Positions 1-9,765 of a DNA stretch of 64,000 bases are shown in pieces. The notes under the pieces were generated by a model, which was not told where the DNA came from, searched no databases, and worked only from the letters and a program-made list of their open reading frames with translations. The number at the start of each line of letters is the position of its first letter. Position 1 is the first letter of the stretch. Position numbers and translations under genes: made by a program. Source of the stretch: Micrococcales bacterium (GTDB lineage Bacteria; Actinomycetota; Actinomycetes; S36-B12; UBA10799); contig JADKAV010000026.1 in assembly GCA_016719135.1 (NCBI GenBank), forward strand, positions 1 through 64,000. Reading direction: 5' to 3'.

Positions 1-231
1 GCTGGGGAGATGTTCCCCAACCGGATCCGGGCAGCCGCATTGGCGGTGGGAGCCGCGGCACAGTGGATCGCGAACTTCCTGGTCAGCGTCTCGTTCCCGG
101 GCATGGCCTCGATCGGCCTGGGTTTCGCCTACGGCGTGTTCACGGTGATGGCCGTGCTGTCGTTCTTCTTCGTGGCGAAGTTCATTCGAGAAACCAAGGG
201 CATGAGCCTGGAGGACATGCAGGCTGCCTGA
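1..231 (+). CDS. MFS sugar porter, C-terminal fragment
   Basis: This is the C-terminal 76 residues of a major facilitator superfamily transporter whose start lies outside the window; the frame is open from base 1. The visible part begins with AGEMFPNRIRAAALA, which matches the sugar-porter signature (P/A)E(L/M)FPxxxRxxA between transmembrane helices. Two hydrophobic helices follow. The protein ends with RETKGMSLEDM, the family's PETKGxSLEE tail with Arg in place of Pro. The role is proton-coupled or facilitated uptake of a sugar or polyol across the cytoplasmic membrane. The substrate cannot be told from this fragment. Confidence 0.85.
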   Translation, partial: AGEMFPNRIRAAALAVGAAAQWIANFLVSVSFPGMASIGLGFAYGVFTVMAVLSFFFVAKFIRETKGMSLEDMQAA

Positions 232-480
232 CGTCGCGCACCGCCGGGGTTGCGCAGGTGTCGTTCGTGACCGGCGTTGGGCTGCCGCGCTCCCGGAGCA
301 GCGTGTACAACGCTGAATGCCAAGTGCTCGCCGGGATCCGAGCAACCCTCAATCATCGCGTAGCACTGGGGAGGATGCGCCACCCTCGGCGGTGTGCGTC
401 CGCGCCGCGAAGTTCGCTCTCATCGCTTCGGCCATTCGTGCCGACTACGCTGGTGAACAGACCAAGGAAAGGTGCCGACC
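232..480. other. intergenic region upstream of the DUF2510 gene
   Basis: No convincing gene is seen in these 249 bases. A TACGCT -10-like element lies about 35 bases before the ATG at 481, and a good Shine-Dalgarno sequence (AAGGAAAGG, 464-472) sits eight bases before it. Confidence 0.4.
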
Positions 481-1970
481 ATGGGCAACGGAACCCCCTC
501 ACCGGGCTGGTATCAAGACCCGCGCGATGCCAGTCAGGTTCGCTGGTGGGACGGCGGCCAGTGGACGCATAACACCCAGCAGATGCCGGGTTTCGCCTCG
601 CCGATGTCCCAGTCGCCCACGGCGCCCGAGCAGGCGCCAACGCCCGGATTCGAGCAGTCGGTCGCGGGCGATCCGTGGGCGGCAGCGGGTCAGGCTCCCG
701 GGCAGCCTGAGGCGCCGCAGTGGGGTCAGGGTCCGGCGCAGCCTGAGCAGCCGTGGGGTCAGGCTCCGGCACAGCCCGAGCAGCCGCAGTGGGGTCAAAC
801 TCCCGAGCAGCCATGGGGCCAGGCACCCGCCCAGCCTGAGCAGCCGCGTGGGGTCAGGCTTCGGCACAGCCTGAGCAGCCGCAGTGGGGTCCCGAGCAGC
901 CATGGGGCCAGGCACCCGCCCAGCCCGAGCAGCCGCAGTGGGGTCAGGCTCCGGGGCAGCCTGAGCAGCCGCAGTGGGGTCAGGCTCCGGGGCAGCCTGA
1001 GCAGCCGCAGTGGGGTCAGGCACCTGCGCAGCCTGAGCAGCCGCAGTGGGGTCAGGCACCTGCGCAGCCCGAGCAGCCGCAGTGGGGTCAGGCACCTGCG
1101 CAGCCCGAGCAGCCGCAGTGGGGTCAGGCACCGGCCCAGCCCGAGCAGCCCGTGGAGGGTGGCTGGCAGCAGCCTGCGCCCGGGGCCTGGGGTTCGGCGG
1201 TACCACCCGGACCCGTCCCGCCGGGTCTTGCGCCGGGTTCACCGATGGGTCAGACCAACGTGTTTCCGACCGCCGAAACGGTGGACCCCATCACCGGCAT
1301 GCCGGTGTCGACGCCTGATTCGGGTTCCAAGGCCTCCGGCAAGCGGCTCGCGGCCGTCGTCCTTGCGACGCTGCTGATCGGCGTACTCATCCTCGGGCTG
1401 CTGTGGTTCTTCCTCTTCCGTCCGTCCTCCGACGGTACAACCGGCTCGACCGGTCCGGTGGAGGTCACCGCAACCTTCACAGGGACCGTCGATCCTGCAT
1501 GCGCTGACCTGGGCGCTGCACTCACGGCCGACGATCTGAGCACCACTGTCGTGAGTCGCCTGAACGACGTGGCGATCGCCAAGGACCTCGAGGAGAACAA
1601 GGCGTACTTCGAGCAGTTGGCCAAGGACATCGCGCCGCTGATGGATCAGTACCAGAGCGCCTGTGTCGCCGCCGTGTCTGCTGGCAACGCGCCGGAGTTC
1701 TACCGCACGTTCGTCGACACGTTCGAAGCTTCCGTCACTGACGGCGCATCCGTCGCGACGACTGCCTTGGACAGCGGAGGCCAGGTCCCGCCGGAGGATG
1801 CTGACCGGTTGCGGGCAGAGGCCAGCAAACTCGAGGCCAGTTCCGCTGCGGTGATCTCCACGTCGGGAATCACCGAGGAGCCGTCGCCTGAAGTCTCGGC
1901 GTCTCCGGAGGTTTCCGGGTCCGCGACGGCGCCGGAGACGGACTCCGTAGTGCCGAGTCCGATCGGGTGA
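481..1970 (+). CDS. DUF2510 membrane protein with Pro/Gln repeats (one-base frameshift)
   Basis: Product of unknown function. The N-terminus (PGWYQDP...RWWDGGQWT, about residues 7-28) is a DUF2510 domain, a short Trp-rich module common in actinobacterial membrane proteins. A tandem Pro/Gln-rich region follows, with units like QPEQPQWGQAPA. Then come one transmembrane helix (around 1345-1420) and an extracytoplasmic domain of about 180 residues with a Ser/Pro/Glu-rich end. The frame changes once inside the repeats at about 846-848: that unit reads CCGCGTGGGG where the others read CCGCAGTGGGG, so one A is missing. Restoring it gives one 496-residue protein. ATG 481 is chosen for its Shine-Dalgarno sequence; GTG 472 is in frame but has no spacing. 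The gene ends six bases before the acetoacetyl-CoA synthetase start. Confidence 0.75.
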
Positions 1971-1976
1971 GGGCTG

Positions 1977-3959
1977 GTGCCTGAACCCTTATGGCGTCCG
2001 TCGTCGGCGGCTGTGGAGCGAACTGCCGTGCGCGCGGTGATGAAGGAACTCGAGGCGATCACCGATCGGCCCATGCTCACGATGGCGGACTTCCACGACT
2101 TCTCCGTTGATTCCCCCGGCGACTTCTGGGATCTGGTCTGGGGGGAGTGCGGAATCGTCGGGGACCGCGGCGAAGGATCCGCGGTCTTGCCGCCGGCATC
2201 CGTACAGGACCTGCGGGGCACTCGTTTCTTCCCTTCATCGACGCTCAACTACGCCGAAAATCTGCTCGCCGGAGGGGATCTGCCGGGCGCCCAGGACACC
2301 GCTCTGGTCTTCCGGCGCGAGGACGGGGTGCGACGCGTCTGGTCCTGGGCCGAATTGCGGGCAGCGACCTCAGCGATCGCGCACGCGCTGCGATCGGCCG
2401 GAGTGGGTGCCGGCGATGTGGTGGCCGCATGGATGCCCAACACGCCGGAGACGGTGATCACCATGCTCGCGACCTCGAGTCTGGGGGCCATCTTCACCTC
2501 CACCAGCCCGGACTTCGGACCTGCCGGGGTGCTCGACCGGTTCGGGCAGGTCGCTCCCAAAGTGCTTGTGGCAGCAGACGGTTATGTCTATGCCGGTCGG
2601 CGCCACGACCGCCGGGAGGCGCTGCAGCAGATCGTGGCCGAGCTGCCCAGCGTGCGGCAGGTGTACCTGGTCGGGGAACTCGAGTCAGGGTCGCCGGTCG
2701 ACCTTCGTGTGCCCACCCATGACTTCCACGATCTGCTGTCGGGCAGCGGTACCACCGACGGCGGGTTCACGCAGATGCCCTTCGATGCTCCGGGGTTCGT
2801 GCTCTACTCCTCGGGTACCACCGGTGTGCCCAAGTGCCTGGTCCACCGAGGTGCCGGTCTGCTGCTCAAACACGCAAGCGAGCATCGCTGGCACCTCGAC
2901 GTGCGCCCCGGAGATCGGGTGTTCTGGTTCACCACCTGCGGCTGGATGATGTGGAATTGGTTGGTCAGCGCTCTGGCCGCCGGGGCCACCGTGGTGCTCT
3001 ACGACGGATCGCCGTTCCACCCGGGACCCGATCATCTATGGCGGATCGCCGAACAGGAACAGATCACGTTGTTCGGCGTAAGCGCGAAGTATCTCGACGC
3101 GTGCCACAAGCAGGGGCTGAAACCCGGCGAGGACCGCGATCTGAGCAGTCTGCGCACCATCGGTTCCACTGGCTCCCCGCTGTCCCCGGAGGCCTTCGCA
3201 TACGTCTACCGGGAGGTCAAACCCGATCTTCACCTGGCGTCGATTTCCGGCGGCACGGACATCTGCGGCTGTTTCGCGCTGGGAGATCCAACCTCCCCGG
3301 TCTGGCCCGGTGAACTGCAGACGCCAGCGCTCGGCGCGGACGTGGACGTCGTGGACGAAAACGGAAACAGTCTGCGCGGGCAGGCCGGCGTCACAGGGGA
3401 GTTGATCTGCCGCAACGCGCTGCCGAGTATGCCCCTTGAGTTCGTCAACGATCCGGATCAGGCCCGGTACTCCGCGGCGTACTTCGAGCGTTTCCCGGGC
3501 GTCTGGGCCCACGGTGATTTCGCGCTGTGGACCGAGCATGACGGGATCATGATCCTGGGACGTTCAGACGCCACGTTGAACGCAGGCGGCGTGCGCATCG
3601 GGACCGCGGAGATCTACCGGCAGGTGGAGGCGTTCGATGAGGTGCTGGAGGCGATCGCGATCGGACAGCGTCACGACGACGACACGCGGGTGGTGCTGTT
3701 CGTGAAGCTCGCGGAGGGCTACGACCTCGACGACATCTTGCGCGCGCGGATCGTCAAGCGACTGCGTGAGCAGTGCTCCCCACGGCACGTCCCGGCGAAG
3801 ATGATCGCGGTGGCGGATCTACCCCGAACCCGATCCGGCAAACTGGCGGAGTTGGCAGTCGCCGACGTCGTCCACGGCCGGGAAGTACGCAACACCGAAG
3901 CGCTGGCCAACCCCCAGAGCCTGGACCTCTTCACCGACCTGAAGGAATTGAGAACATGA
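1977..3959 (+). CDS. acetoacetate--CoA ligase (acetoacetyl-CoA synthetase)
   Basis: A 660-residue ANL-superfamily adenylate-forming enzyme that activates acetoacetate with ATP and CoA to acetoacetyl-CoA in the cytoplasm, feeding ketone-body or polyhydroxyalkanoate carbon into acetyl-CoA. The length and the N-terminal ACAS_N region fit this family better than acetyl-CoA synthetase. Visible core motifs are YSSGTTGVPKCLVH (about residue 277), FFTT/WFTTCGWMMWNW, GRSDATLNAGGVRIG (about 527), and the C-terminal catalytic lysine in RTRSGK (about 621). The start is GTG 1977, six bases after the previous stop. Its TGA overlaps the ATG of lysX (ATGA at 3956-3959), so the two are probably translationally coupled. 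Confidence is high for the family and good for acetoacetate as substrate. Confidence 0.88.
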   Translation: MPEPLWRPSSAAVERTAVRAVMKELEAITDRPMLTMADFHDFSVDSPGDFWDLVWGECGIVGDRGEGSAVLPPASVQDLRGTRFFPSSTLNYAENLLAGGDLPGAQDTALVFRREDGVRRVWSWAELRAATSAIAHALRSAGVGAGDVVAAWMPNTPETVITMLATSSLGAIFTSTSPDFGPAGVLDRFGQVAPKVLVAADGYVYAGRRHDRREALQQIVAELPSVRQVYLVGELESGSPVDLRVPTHDFHDLLSGSGTTDGGFTQMPFDAPGFVLYSSGTTGVPKCLVHRGAGLLLKHASEHRWHLDVRPGDRVFWFTTCGWMMWNWLVSALAAGATVVLYDGSPFHPGPDHLWRIAEQEQITLFGVSAKYLDACHKQGLKPGEDRDLSSLRTIGSTGSPLSPEAFAYVYREVKPDLHLASISGGTDICGCFALGDPTSPVWPGELQTPALGADVDVVDENGNSLRGQAGVTGELICRNALPSMPLEFVNDPDQARYSAAYFERFPGVWAHGDFALWTEHDGIMILGRSDATLNAGGVRIGTAEIYRQVEAFDEVLEAIAIGQRHDDDTRVVLFVKLAEGYDLDDILRARIVKRLREQCSPRHVPAKMIAVADLPRTRSGKLAELAVADVVHGREVRNTEALANPQSLDLFTDLKELRT

Positions 3960-6900
3960 CCCTCGCCGCGGAGGCAAGCCCGGCCGAAGCGCTGAACCGC
4001 CGGATCGAGCCGGACATCCCGCGCCGCCGGTACGTACCGGGGGAAGGCTGGACCAGCCACGTTCCGAACGTGTTGCGAACCCTGTTCCTGCTGGTTGCCA
4101 TCTTCAGCGCGGTCACGGCGATCTTCCCGTGGCTGGCACGCAGTCTCAGCGGAGTGCGGGAAGTCATCGAGATCCTGCTGGTTCCGGCGCCCCCCAACCT
4201 CGCGTGGGCCGCGCTGCTGGTGATCTTCGGCTCGGCGCTGGGCAAGCGCAAGAGGTCCGCTTGGTGGTTCGTGGTCATCATCCTCGCGCTGGGGATGGTG
4301 GAGTCGGTGACTCTGCTGGCCGTCGATGCCGACACCCGGGTCGAGGAGTCCGCCACCCTTGCTACGTCGGTAGTCCTGTTCGTGGTGCTGCTGCTGGCTC
4401 GCAGGGAGTTCTTCGCGGTCGTACCGCGCCGCAACGTGTTCGTCGCTCTGGCCACGCTGATCATCGGGTTCGCGATCACCATTCCCTTGGGCTGGGCGAT
4501 GGTCGAAGCGCTACCCGGTTCGGTGGCTCGCAGCGAGGCGCTGGGGTACTCGGCCAACCAGGTGATCGGCGGCTTGGGTCAGGAGGAGACCACCGGGATC
4601 TACGGACGGGCGACGCGACCGGTTCCGTTCCTGCTCGGCGGGCTCGGCACGGTGGTCTATGTCGCCTTCGGTTTCGCGTTGTTCCGCACCCGGCCGAAGG
4701 ATCGTCTACTCAGCGGTCAGGACGAGGTCGATATCCGTCGTCTGCTGCACGATCATGGGGATCGGGACTCTCTGGCCTACTTCGCGACCCGCCGAGACAA
4801 GTCGGCGATCTGGTCGCCATCGCGCAAATCAACTGTCACCTACCGGGTGGTCAACGGGGTGAGTCTGGCCAGCGCCGATCCGATCGGCGACCCGGAGTCG
4901 TGGCCGCCAGCGATCGAGGCGTGGCTGGAGGAGGCACGCCATTTCGGATGGGCACCGGCCGTCATGGGCGCATCCGAAGTGGGCGCCGAGGCCTACGTGC
5001 GAGCCGGCCTGGAAGCGCTGTCGTTGGGCGACGAGGCGATCATCGAGTTCTCGCAGTTCACGTTGGACGGCCGCCACATGCGGGCGGTGCGGCAGGCCGT
5101 CCACCGCCTCGAGCGCGACGGCTACACCACCCGGGTGCGACGTCACCGGGACATCCCAGAAGACCAGATGGCCGAAGTGATCCGGGATGCCGACCGCTGG
5201 CGTGACACGGACAACGAGCGCGGCTTCTCCATGGCATTGGGCAGGCTCGGTGATCCGCTCGACGGGCAGTGTGTGCTGACGGAGGTCTTCGACGCGCAGG
5301 GCGCGCGGCAAGGCCTGCTGTCCTTCTCTCCATGGGGGACCCGCGGGATGTCGCTGGACCTCATGCGCCGCGACCCAGGGTCCGAGAACGGCGTGATGGA
5401 GACCATGGTGGCGGCCACGGTGGCAGCTGGGCCGGTCATTGGCGTCGACAGGTTGTCCCTGAACTTTGCGGTCATGCGAGCGATCTTCGAGGAAGGCGCG
5501 AAGATCGGCGCCGGACCGGTGATGCGCGCTTCGCGTGGGTTCCTCATGTTCGCCAGTCGCTGGTGGCAGCTGGAGTCCCTGTATCGGTCCAACGAGAAGT
5601 ACGAACCCGACTGGGTGCCGCGCTACCTGCTCTTCGAACGCTCGGGTGACCTTCCGCGGGTGGGGATCGCCGCCGGTATCGCCGAAGGGTTCGTCGAAAA
5701 GCCGAAGCTGCCGTTCACCGGGGGTGGACGGGAGTCCCTGGCTGACGGCAACGCCGATTCTCCGGTGGGCTTGTGGGCTCCGGTCGCCGAGGAGCTCGCG
5801 GCGCAGGACGCCGAAGACGCCGCCATCGAGCAGAGACGCCTGCCGGAGCAGGAGATCGTCCGGCGCGAGAAACTCGAGCAGATCCGGTCTCGCGGAGTCG
5901 ATCCGTATGCGACTGATTTCGAGCGCACGGACATGATCGGCGACGTCCGCTCCGAGTTCGACGGGCTCGAGCCGGACGCGCGCACCGGACGGGTCGTTCG
6001 GATCGCCGGGCGCGTCATGCTGAACCGCGTCACCGGCAAACTGGTGTTCGCTCAGGTCAAGGACTGGAGCGGACAGATCCAGGTGATGTTGTCCCTGGCC
6101 GACGTCGGTCAGGAGACCCTCGACCGCTGGAAGCACGAGGTCGACCTCGGGGATCACGTCGGCGTTGTCGGTCAGGTCATCACCAGCAAGCGTGGCGAAC
6201 TGTCCGTCCTGGCCACCGAATTCGTCATCACCTCGAAGTGCCTGGTACCGCTGCCGGACAAGCATGCGGGGCTTACGGACCCGGAGGCGCGGACCCGGCA
6301 GCGCTACGTGGACCTGATCGTCAACGACGCGTCTCGGGAGATGGTGGCCCTGCGCTCGACGGCGATCCGCGCACTTCGGGAGTCTTTGTGGCGACGGGAA
6401 TTCCTCGAGGTTGACACCCCGATGCTGCAGACCGTGCACGGCGGTGCGAACGCGCGGCCGTTCATCACGCATATCAACGCCTACGACATGCGATTGTACT
6501 TGCGAATTGCTCCGGAACTGTTTCTCAAGCGACTGCTCGTCGGGGGGGTCGAGAAGATCTTCGAAGTCAACCGCAACTTCCGCAACGAAGGGGCGGACGC
6601 CAGCCACAACCCGGAGTTCAGCAGCCTGGAGATCTACGACGCCTACGGCACCTACGAGACTATGCGGGTGCTGACCAGGGACCTGATCCTGGAGATCGCC
6701 ACTGCCGTCTACGGGGAGCCGATCGCCCGGCGGCCGCTTCCGGACGGCGGCTACGAAGAGGTGGATCTGTCGCCGGAATGGCCCACCATGACGGTGCATG
6801 AGGGCGTCAGCCATGCGGTCGGTGAGGAGGTCACGGTCGACACTCCGCTGGAGGTTCTTCGGGCGCACGGCGCACGACTGGAGATCCCCATGGATCCGTC

Positions 6901-7318
6901 GTGGGACGCCTCCCAGGCTGTGCTGGAGCTCTACGAGAACCTGTGCGAGGCCAAGACGACCTTCCCGACGTTCTATCTGGACTTCCCCACCGAGGTCTCG
7001 CCGCTGACCCGCAAGATGCCCTCGGAGCCGCGGCTGGCCGAGAAGTGGGATCTGGTGGGCTGGGGAGCTGAGCTGGGCACCGCTTACACCGAGTTGATCG
7101 ACCCGCTCGATCAACGCGACAGATTGGTCGCCCAGAGCCTGCTCGCGGCCGCTGGAGACGTCGAGGCCATGGAGGTCGACGAGGACTTCTTGCGCGCGCT
7201 GGAGTACGGCATGCCGCCTGCCGGCGGACAGGGCATGGGGGTCGAACGCGTCATCATGATGCTGACCGGACAGAACATCCGCGACACGATGTTGTTCCCG
7301 CTGGTCAAGCCTGACTGA
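3956..7318 (+). CDS. lysX: bifunctional lysylphosphatidylglycerol synthetase/lysine--tRNA ligase LysX
   Basis: A 1120-residue fusion, close to the length of mycobacterial LysX. Residues about 35-255 hold six or seven hydrophobic helices. Residues about 255-560 are a DUF2156/MprF-type lysyltransferase domain. Residues from about 670 carry an OB-fold anticodon-binding domain (GRVVRIAGRVM). The rest is a class II LysRS core with motif 2 (FRNEG near residue 874) and motif 3 (GMGVERV near 1093). LysX charges tRNA-Lys and moves the lysine onto phosphatidylglycerol, giving a positively charged lipid linked to resistance to cationic peptides. The start is ATG 3956, overlapping the upstream stop; a longer in-frame reading from 3773 lies inside the upstream gene and is rejected. 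No separate lysS is in the window, so this could be an extra LysRS. Confidence 0.92.
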   Translation: MTLAAEASPAEALNRRIEPDIPRRRYVPGEGWTSHVPNVLRTLFLLVAIFSAVTAIFPWLARSLSGVREVIEILLVPAPPNLAWAALLVIFGSALGKRKRSAWWFVVIILALGMVESVTLLAVDADTRVEESATLATSVVLFVVLLLARREFFAVVPRRNVFVALATLIIGFAITIPLGWAMVEALPGSVARSEALGYSANQVIGGLGQEETTGIYGRATRPVPFLLGGLGTVVYVAFGFALFRTRPKDRLLSGQDEVDIRRLLHDHGDRDSLAYFATRRDKSAIWSPSRKSTVTYRVVNGVSLASADPIGDPESWPPAIEAWLEEARHFGWAPAVMGASEVGAEAYVRAGLEALSLGDEAIIEFSQFTLDGRHMRAVRQAVHRLERDGYTTRVRRHRDIPEDQMAEVIRDADRWRDTDNERGFSMALGRLGDPLDGQCVLTEVFDAQGARQGLLSFSPWGTRGMSLDLMRRDPGSENGVMETMVAATVAAGPVIGVDRLSLNFAVMRAIFEEGAKIGAGPVMRASRGFLMFASRWWQLESLYRSNEKYEPDWVPRYLLFERSGDLPRVGIAAGIAEGFVEKPKLPFTGGGRESLADGNADSPVGLWAPVAEELAAQDAEDAAIEQRRLPEQEIVRREKLEQIRSRGVDPYATDFERTDMIGDVRSEFDGLEPDARTGRVVRIAGRVMLNRVTGKLVFAQVKDWSGQIQVMLSLADVGQETLDRWKHEVDLGDHVGVVGQVITSKRGELSVLATEFVITSKCLVPLPDKHAGLTDPEARTRQRYVDLIVNDASREMVALRSTAIRALRESLWRREFLEVDTPMLQTVHGGANARPFITHINAYDMRLYLRIAPELFLKRLLVGGVEKIFEVNRNFRNEGADASHNPEFSSLEIYDAYGTYETMRVLTRDLILEIATAVYGEPIARRPLPDGGYEEVDLSPEWPTMTVHEGVSHAVGEEVTVDTPLEVLRAHGARLEIPMDPSWDASQAVLELYENLCEAKTTFPTFYLDFPTEVSPLTRKMPSEPRLAEKWDLVGWGAELGTAYTELIDPLDQRDRLVAQSLLAAAGDVEAMEVDEDFLRALEYGMPPAGGQGMGVERVIMMLTGQNIRDTMLFPLVKPD

Positions 7319-7610
7319 GCGCTGGGTAGGTCGATTCGCGAAAGTGCGCGGGAGCGCTGTGAGGTCCGGCTTCAACGTGGCCACGGCGCCGGATTCTGCG
7401 GTTTCGCGGGTTCGTGTCTGTCCTGCTGATCGGTCGTTCAATCGGGTTGCTCGCGTTGTGCACAGGGCTTGTTGCGCGGGGTCGTGTCTGTCGTACCCGG
7501 GTCGTAGCGTTTGTGGTGAGGGGTCGGGGCGGGTTGTGCACAGGTTCATTCGGACTATTGCCCGGGCACATCTATCGTACTAGTGTTCGAAGTAGAGGGG
7601 AAGGGGGATC
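7319..7610. other. intergenic region before the DUF222 gene
   Basis: No gene is supported in these 292 bases. Two short words recur: TCGTGTCTGTC and GTTGTGCACAGG, each present twice. The segment ends with AAGGGGG, a strong Shine-Dalgarno sequence before ATG 7611. Confidence 0.4.
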
Positions 7611-8827
7611 ATGACCAGCACCATCAGCAGTACGAACACGGCGGTGTCGTTGCCGGGTCTGATCGCTTCTTTGCACGCGACGGTGGATGCGATCGTGGCC
7701 GCGGACCCGTCCGGTGAGTCGTTGGATGAGCTGGCTGGGGCGATCGAACAGCTACACATCGTGGGGAACAAGATCGACGCGGCCAGTATGCGGCTGCTGG
7801 GTGGTTATGACGCCGCGGGTGGGGCCCAGATCGCCGGGCACCGCACCACCGCCGACTGGCTGGCCACCACCACCGGGATCACCTCGCCGGCCGCGGGGTG
7901 GCGGGTACACACCGCCCGGGCCTTACGTGACGACCTACCTGAGACTGCTACGGCGTTGGGCCGCGGGCAGATCAGCCTGGAACATGTGCGGGCCATCCGC
8001 GGTGCCCGCCGGATCCTGGGCGAGGACTACGCCGGTATCGAGGCCACGGTGGCCGGGATCGCAGCCCAGCACACCGCCGCGGATCTACGCACCATCCTGG
8101 AAGTGATCATCCAGCAGTACCGTCCGGAGGTCCACGACGACCTGGCCGAGCACGACCGGGCCCGCCGCCGGGTGGATCTATCCCCGGGGCTGGACAACAC
8201 CTGGATCCTCAACGGGCTGCTGGACGCCGCCACCGGTGAAGCACTGGCCGCGGCGTTCGACCTGTACGCCGCACCCACCGGCCCGGATGACACCCGCAGC
8301 CCGGGGCAGCGCCGCGCCGACGCCTGGCCGAGATCGCCGGGCGCGCCGCTGATACCACTGACCGGCCCACCGGCACCGGGCACGTCACGATCACCGTGAC
8401 CCCCGACCAACTCAACACAGGACTCGGGGTGCGCTGGCCCTCGGGGCTGCTCATGTCGCGGGTGGAGGTCGCCGAACACACCTGCACCGCGCAGGTCTCC
8501 CTGGTCGTGGGGCTCACCGCCGATCAGGTCCACTGGCAGCCCCTGGCGGTCGGATTCGCGCAACGGTATGCCACGAAGGCTCAGCGTGCCGCGCTGGCCG
8601 TGCGCGACGGTAACGGCTGCATCCATCCCGGCTGTATCGTGCCGGCGCATCGCTGCATCGCTCACCACATCCGGCCCTGGGCCGCCGGCGGGCCCACTGA
8701 TCTACCGAATTTGGTGCTGGTCTGCCGCTACCACCACCGCCGTATCCACCACGGCCGCCTGCACATCACCCAAACCCCCACCGGCGCCTACACCACCACC
8801 GACCGACCCCCACCGGACACCGGATAG
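7611..8827 (+). CDS. DUF222 / HNH endonuclease-domain protein (one-base frameshift)
   Basis: A member of the actinobacterial 13E12-repeat family, with an N-terminal DUF222 domain and a C-terminal HNH nuclease domain. The HNH part has CIHPGC, then HHIRPWAAGG, then CRYHHRRIHH, so the Cys pairs and catalytic His are present. The reading frame breaks at about 8323-8325: GACGCCTGGCC should be GACGCCCTGGCC (Asp-Ala-Leu-Ala), so one C is missing. Restoring it gives a 405-residue protein. Without the repair the ORF runs out at 8399 and the nuclease domain lies in another frame. Such genes are often multicopy and mobile in actinobacteria, and their biological role is not settled. A strong AAGGGGG Shine-Dalgarno supports ATG 7611. 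Confidence 0.8.
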
Positions 8828-9185
8828 AACCGGCGGGCCCCTCAGAAGCAGTGCCTTGGGCGTCGGGACAGGCCCCATTGGAGGACGAGTCCCGCACCCT
8901 TCACACAGACCGAACCTGTCTTTCACGCCGCTGCAACAACTCTGCGCAAGGCTGTTGCTGTCGAGAGGGGCAACCATGAACAGTCGCCTGACCGCCGTCG
9001 CCCAACTTGCCGGGCAACTAGGATCCTTGACCGTGTCCATGGGCGGCTTACTCGTGCGCCCGGCGACACTGCGGGACAGGAACGCCGTGCTGGAGGACGA
9101 TTTCTGAGCACCGGCACGGCGTGGACGGGAAGGCGCCCGCACCACGTAGCCTGAGACACACCAGCGCGACGTGAGGGAGTCTGTG
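8828..9185. other. intergenic region with one doubtful small ORF
   Basis: These 358 bases hold only a possible 43-codon ORF (8976-9107) and, nearer the lipoprotein gene, a TAGCCT -10-like element at 9147-9152. No hairpin terminator was recognised after the HNH gene. Confidence 0.35.
8976..9107 (+). CDS. possible small protein (43 residues)
   Basis: The ATG is preceded by GAGAGGGG at 8963-8970 with five-base spacing. The predicted peptide starts MNSRLTAVAQLAG and has a short hydrophobic stretch (QLGSLTVSMGGLLV) but no recognised family. It could be chance. The only support is the ribosome binding site and the lack of any other gene here. Confidence 0.2.
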   Translation: MNSRLTAVAQLAGQLGSLTVSMGGLLVRPATLRDRNAVLEDDF

Positions 9186-9710
9186 ATGAAAGCGATGCTC
9201 GCCGGTGCGATCGTGGTCCTCGGATTGGCTGGCTGTACCCAGACGCAGTCGGACCCCACGCCTCCGACCACTGTTCCGTCCGCAAGTCCCAGCCTGCAGT
9301 CCCCGGCCAGTACCCCCAGTGCTCCGGCCACGCCCACGACTCCGGCCACCACGAGTGCGACGAAACCGTCACCCAAGCCCACTGCGACCGGTGCGGGGGT
9401 GACAGCCTTCTGCGACTACCTGGAGAAGACCAGTGGCCAGCAGCAACAGGTCGAAGACCCGAGCCAGTTTGTCGCCCTGGTCGAGGGGGCTGTTGCCGTG
9501 GCTCCTGGAGCGATCGCGGAGGACATCGCGATCTATGCAGAATCGGTGCGCAAACTTGCGCAGACTGTGACGGCCGGACCGAAGCAGGCTGCTCGCGCAA
9601 ACCAGTGGCTCTCCGACAACGAGGCCGCCATCGCCGCGGCGGAAGCGAATTTGGACAACTACACGCAGTCTGTCTGCGGGCGCCCCTTCATCACCGGTGA
9701 GGGTGGCTGA
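9186..9710 (+). CDS. lipoprotein, function unknown
   Basis: A 174-residue predicted lipoprotein. The signal sequence MKAMLAGAIVVLGLAGC ends in a perfect lipobox (LAGC), so the Cys at residue 17 should be lipid-modified after export. A Pro/Thr/Ser-rich linker of about 50 residues follows, which is typical of surface-exposed actinobacterial lipoproteins. A mainly helical domain of about 100 residues then contains two further Cys (FCDYLEK and SVCGRPF) that could form a disulfide. No family is recognised. ATG 9186 is chosen because GAGGGAG at 9173-9179 is at good spacing; GTG 9171 would start inside that site. The gene stands alone, 55 bases upstream of dabBA. Confidence 0.75.
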   Translation: MKAMLAGAIVVLGLAGCTQTQSDPTPPTTVPSASPSLQSPASTPSAPATPTTPATTSATKPSPKPTATGAGVTAFCDYLEKTSGQQQQVEDPSQFVALVEGAVAVAPGAIAEDIAIYAESVRKLAQTVTAGPKQAARANQWLSDNEAAIAAAEANLDNYTQSVCGRPFITGEGG

Positions 9711-9728
9711 CACGCCACAATAGGGGTC

Positions 9729-9765
9729 TTGCAATACCTGAAATAAGATGCGTTAGTATGCCGTC
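9729..9765 (+). promoter_or_regulatory. leaderless promoter of the dabBA fusion gene
   Basis: TAGTAT (9754-9759) is a TANNNT -10 element exactly six bases before ATG 9766, so transcription should start at the start codon. A TTGCAA -35-like hexamer is at 9729-9734 (19-base spacer). No Shine-Dalgarno sequence is present. Confidence 0.55.

Noticed and set aside
3773..3955. N-terminal extension of LysX
   Set aside because: It would read inside the acetoacetyl-CoA synthetase gene in another frame; ATG 3956 with the ATGA overlap is the natural start.
4829..7549. 906-codon open frame on the minus strand across lysX
   Set aside because: It is an antisense shadow of a GC-rich gene: the plus strand encodes clear LysX motifs throughout, and the minus product is Arg/Pro/His/Gln-rich without any family.
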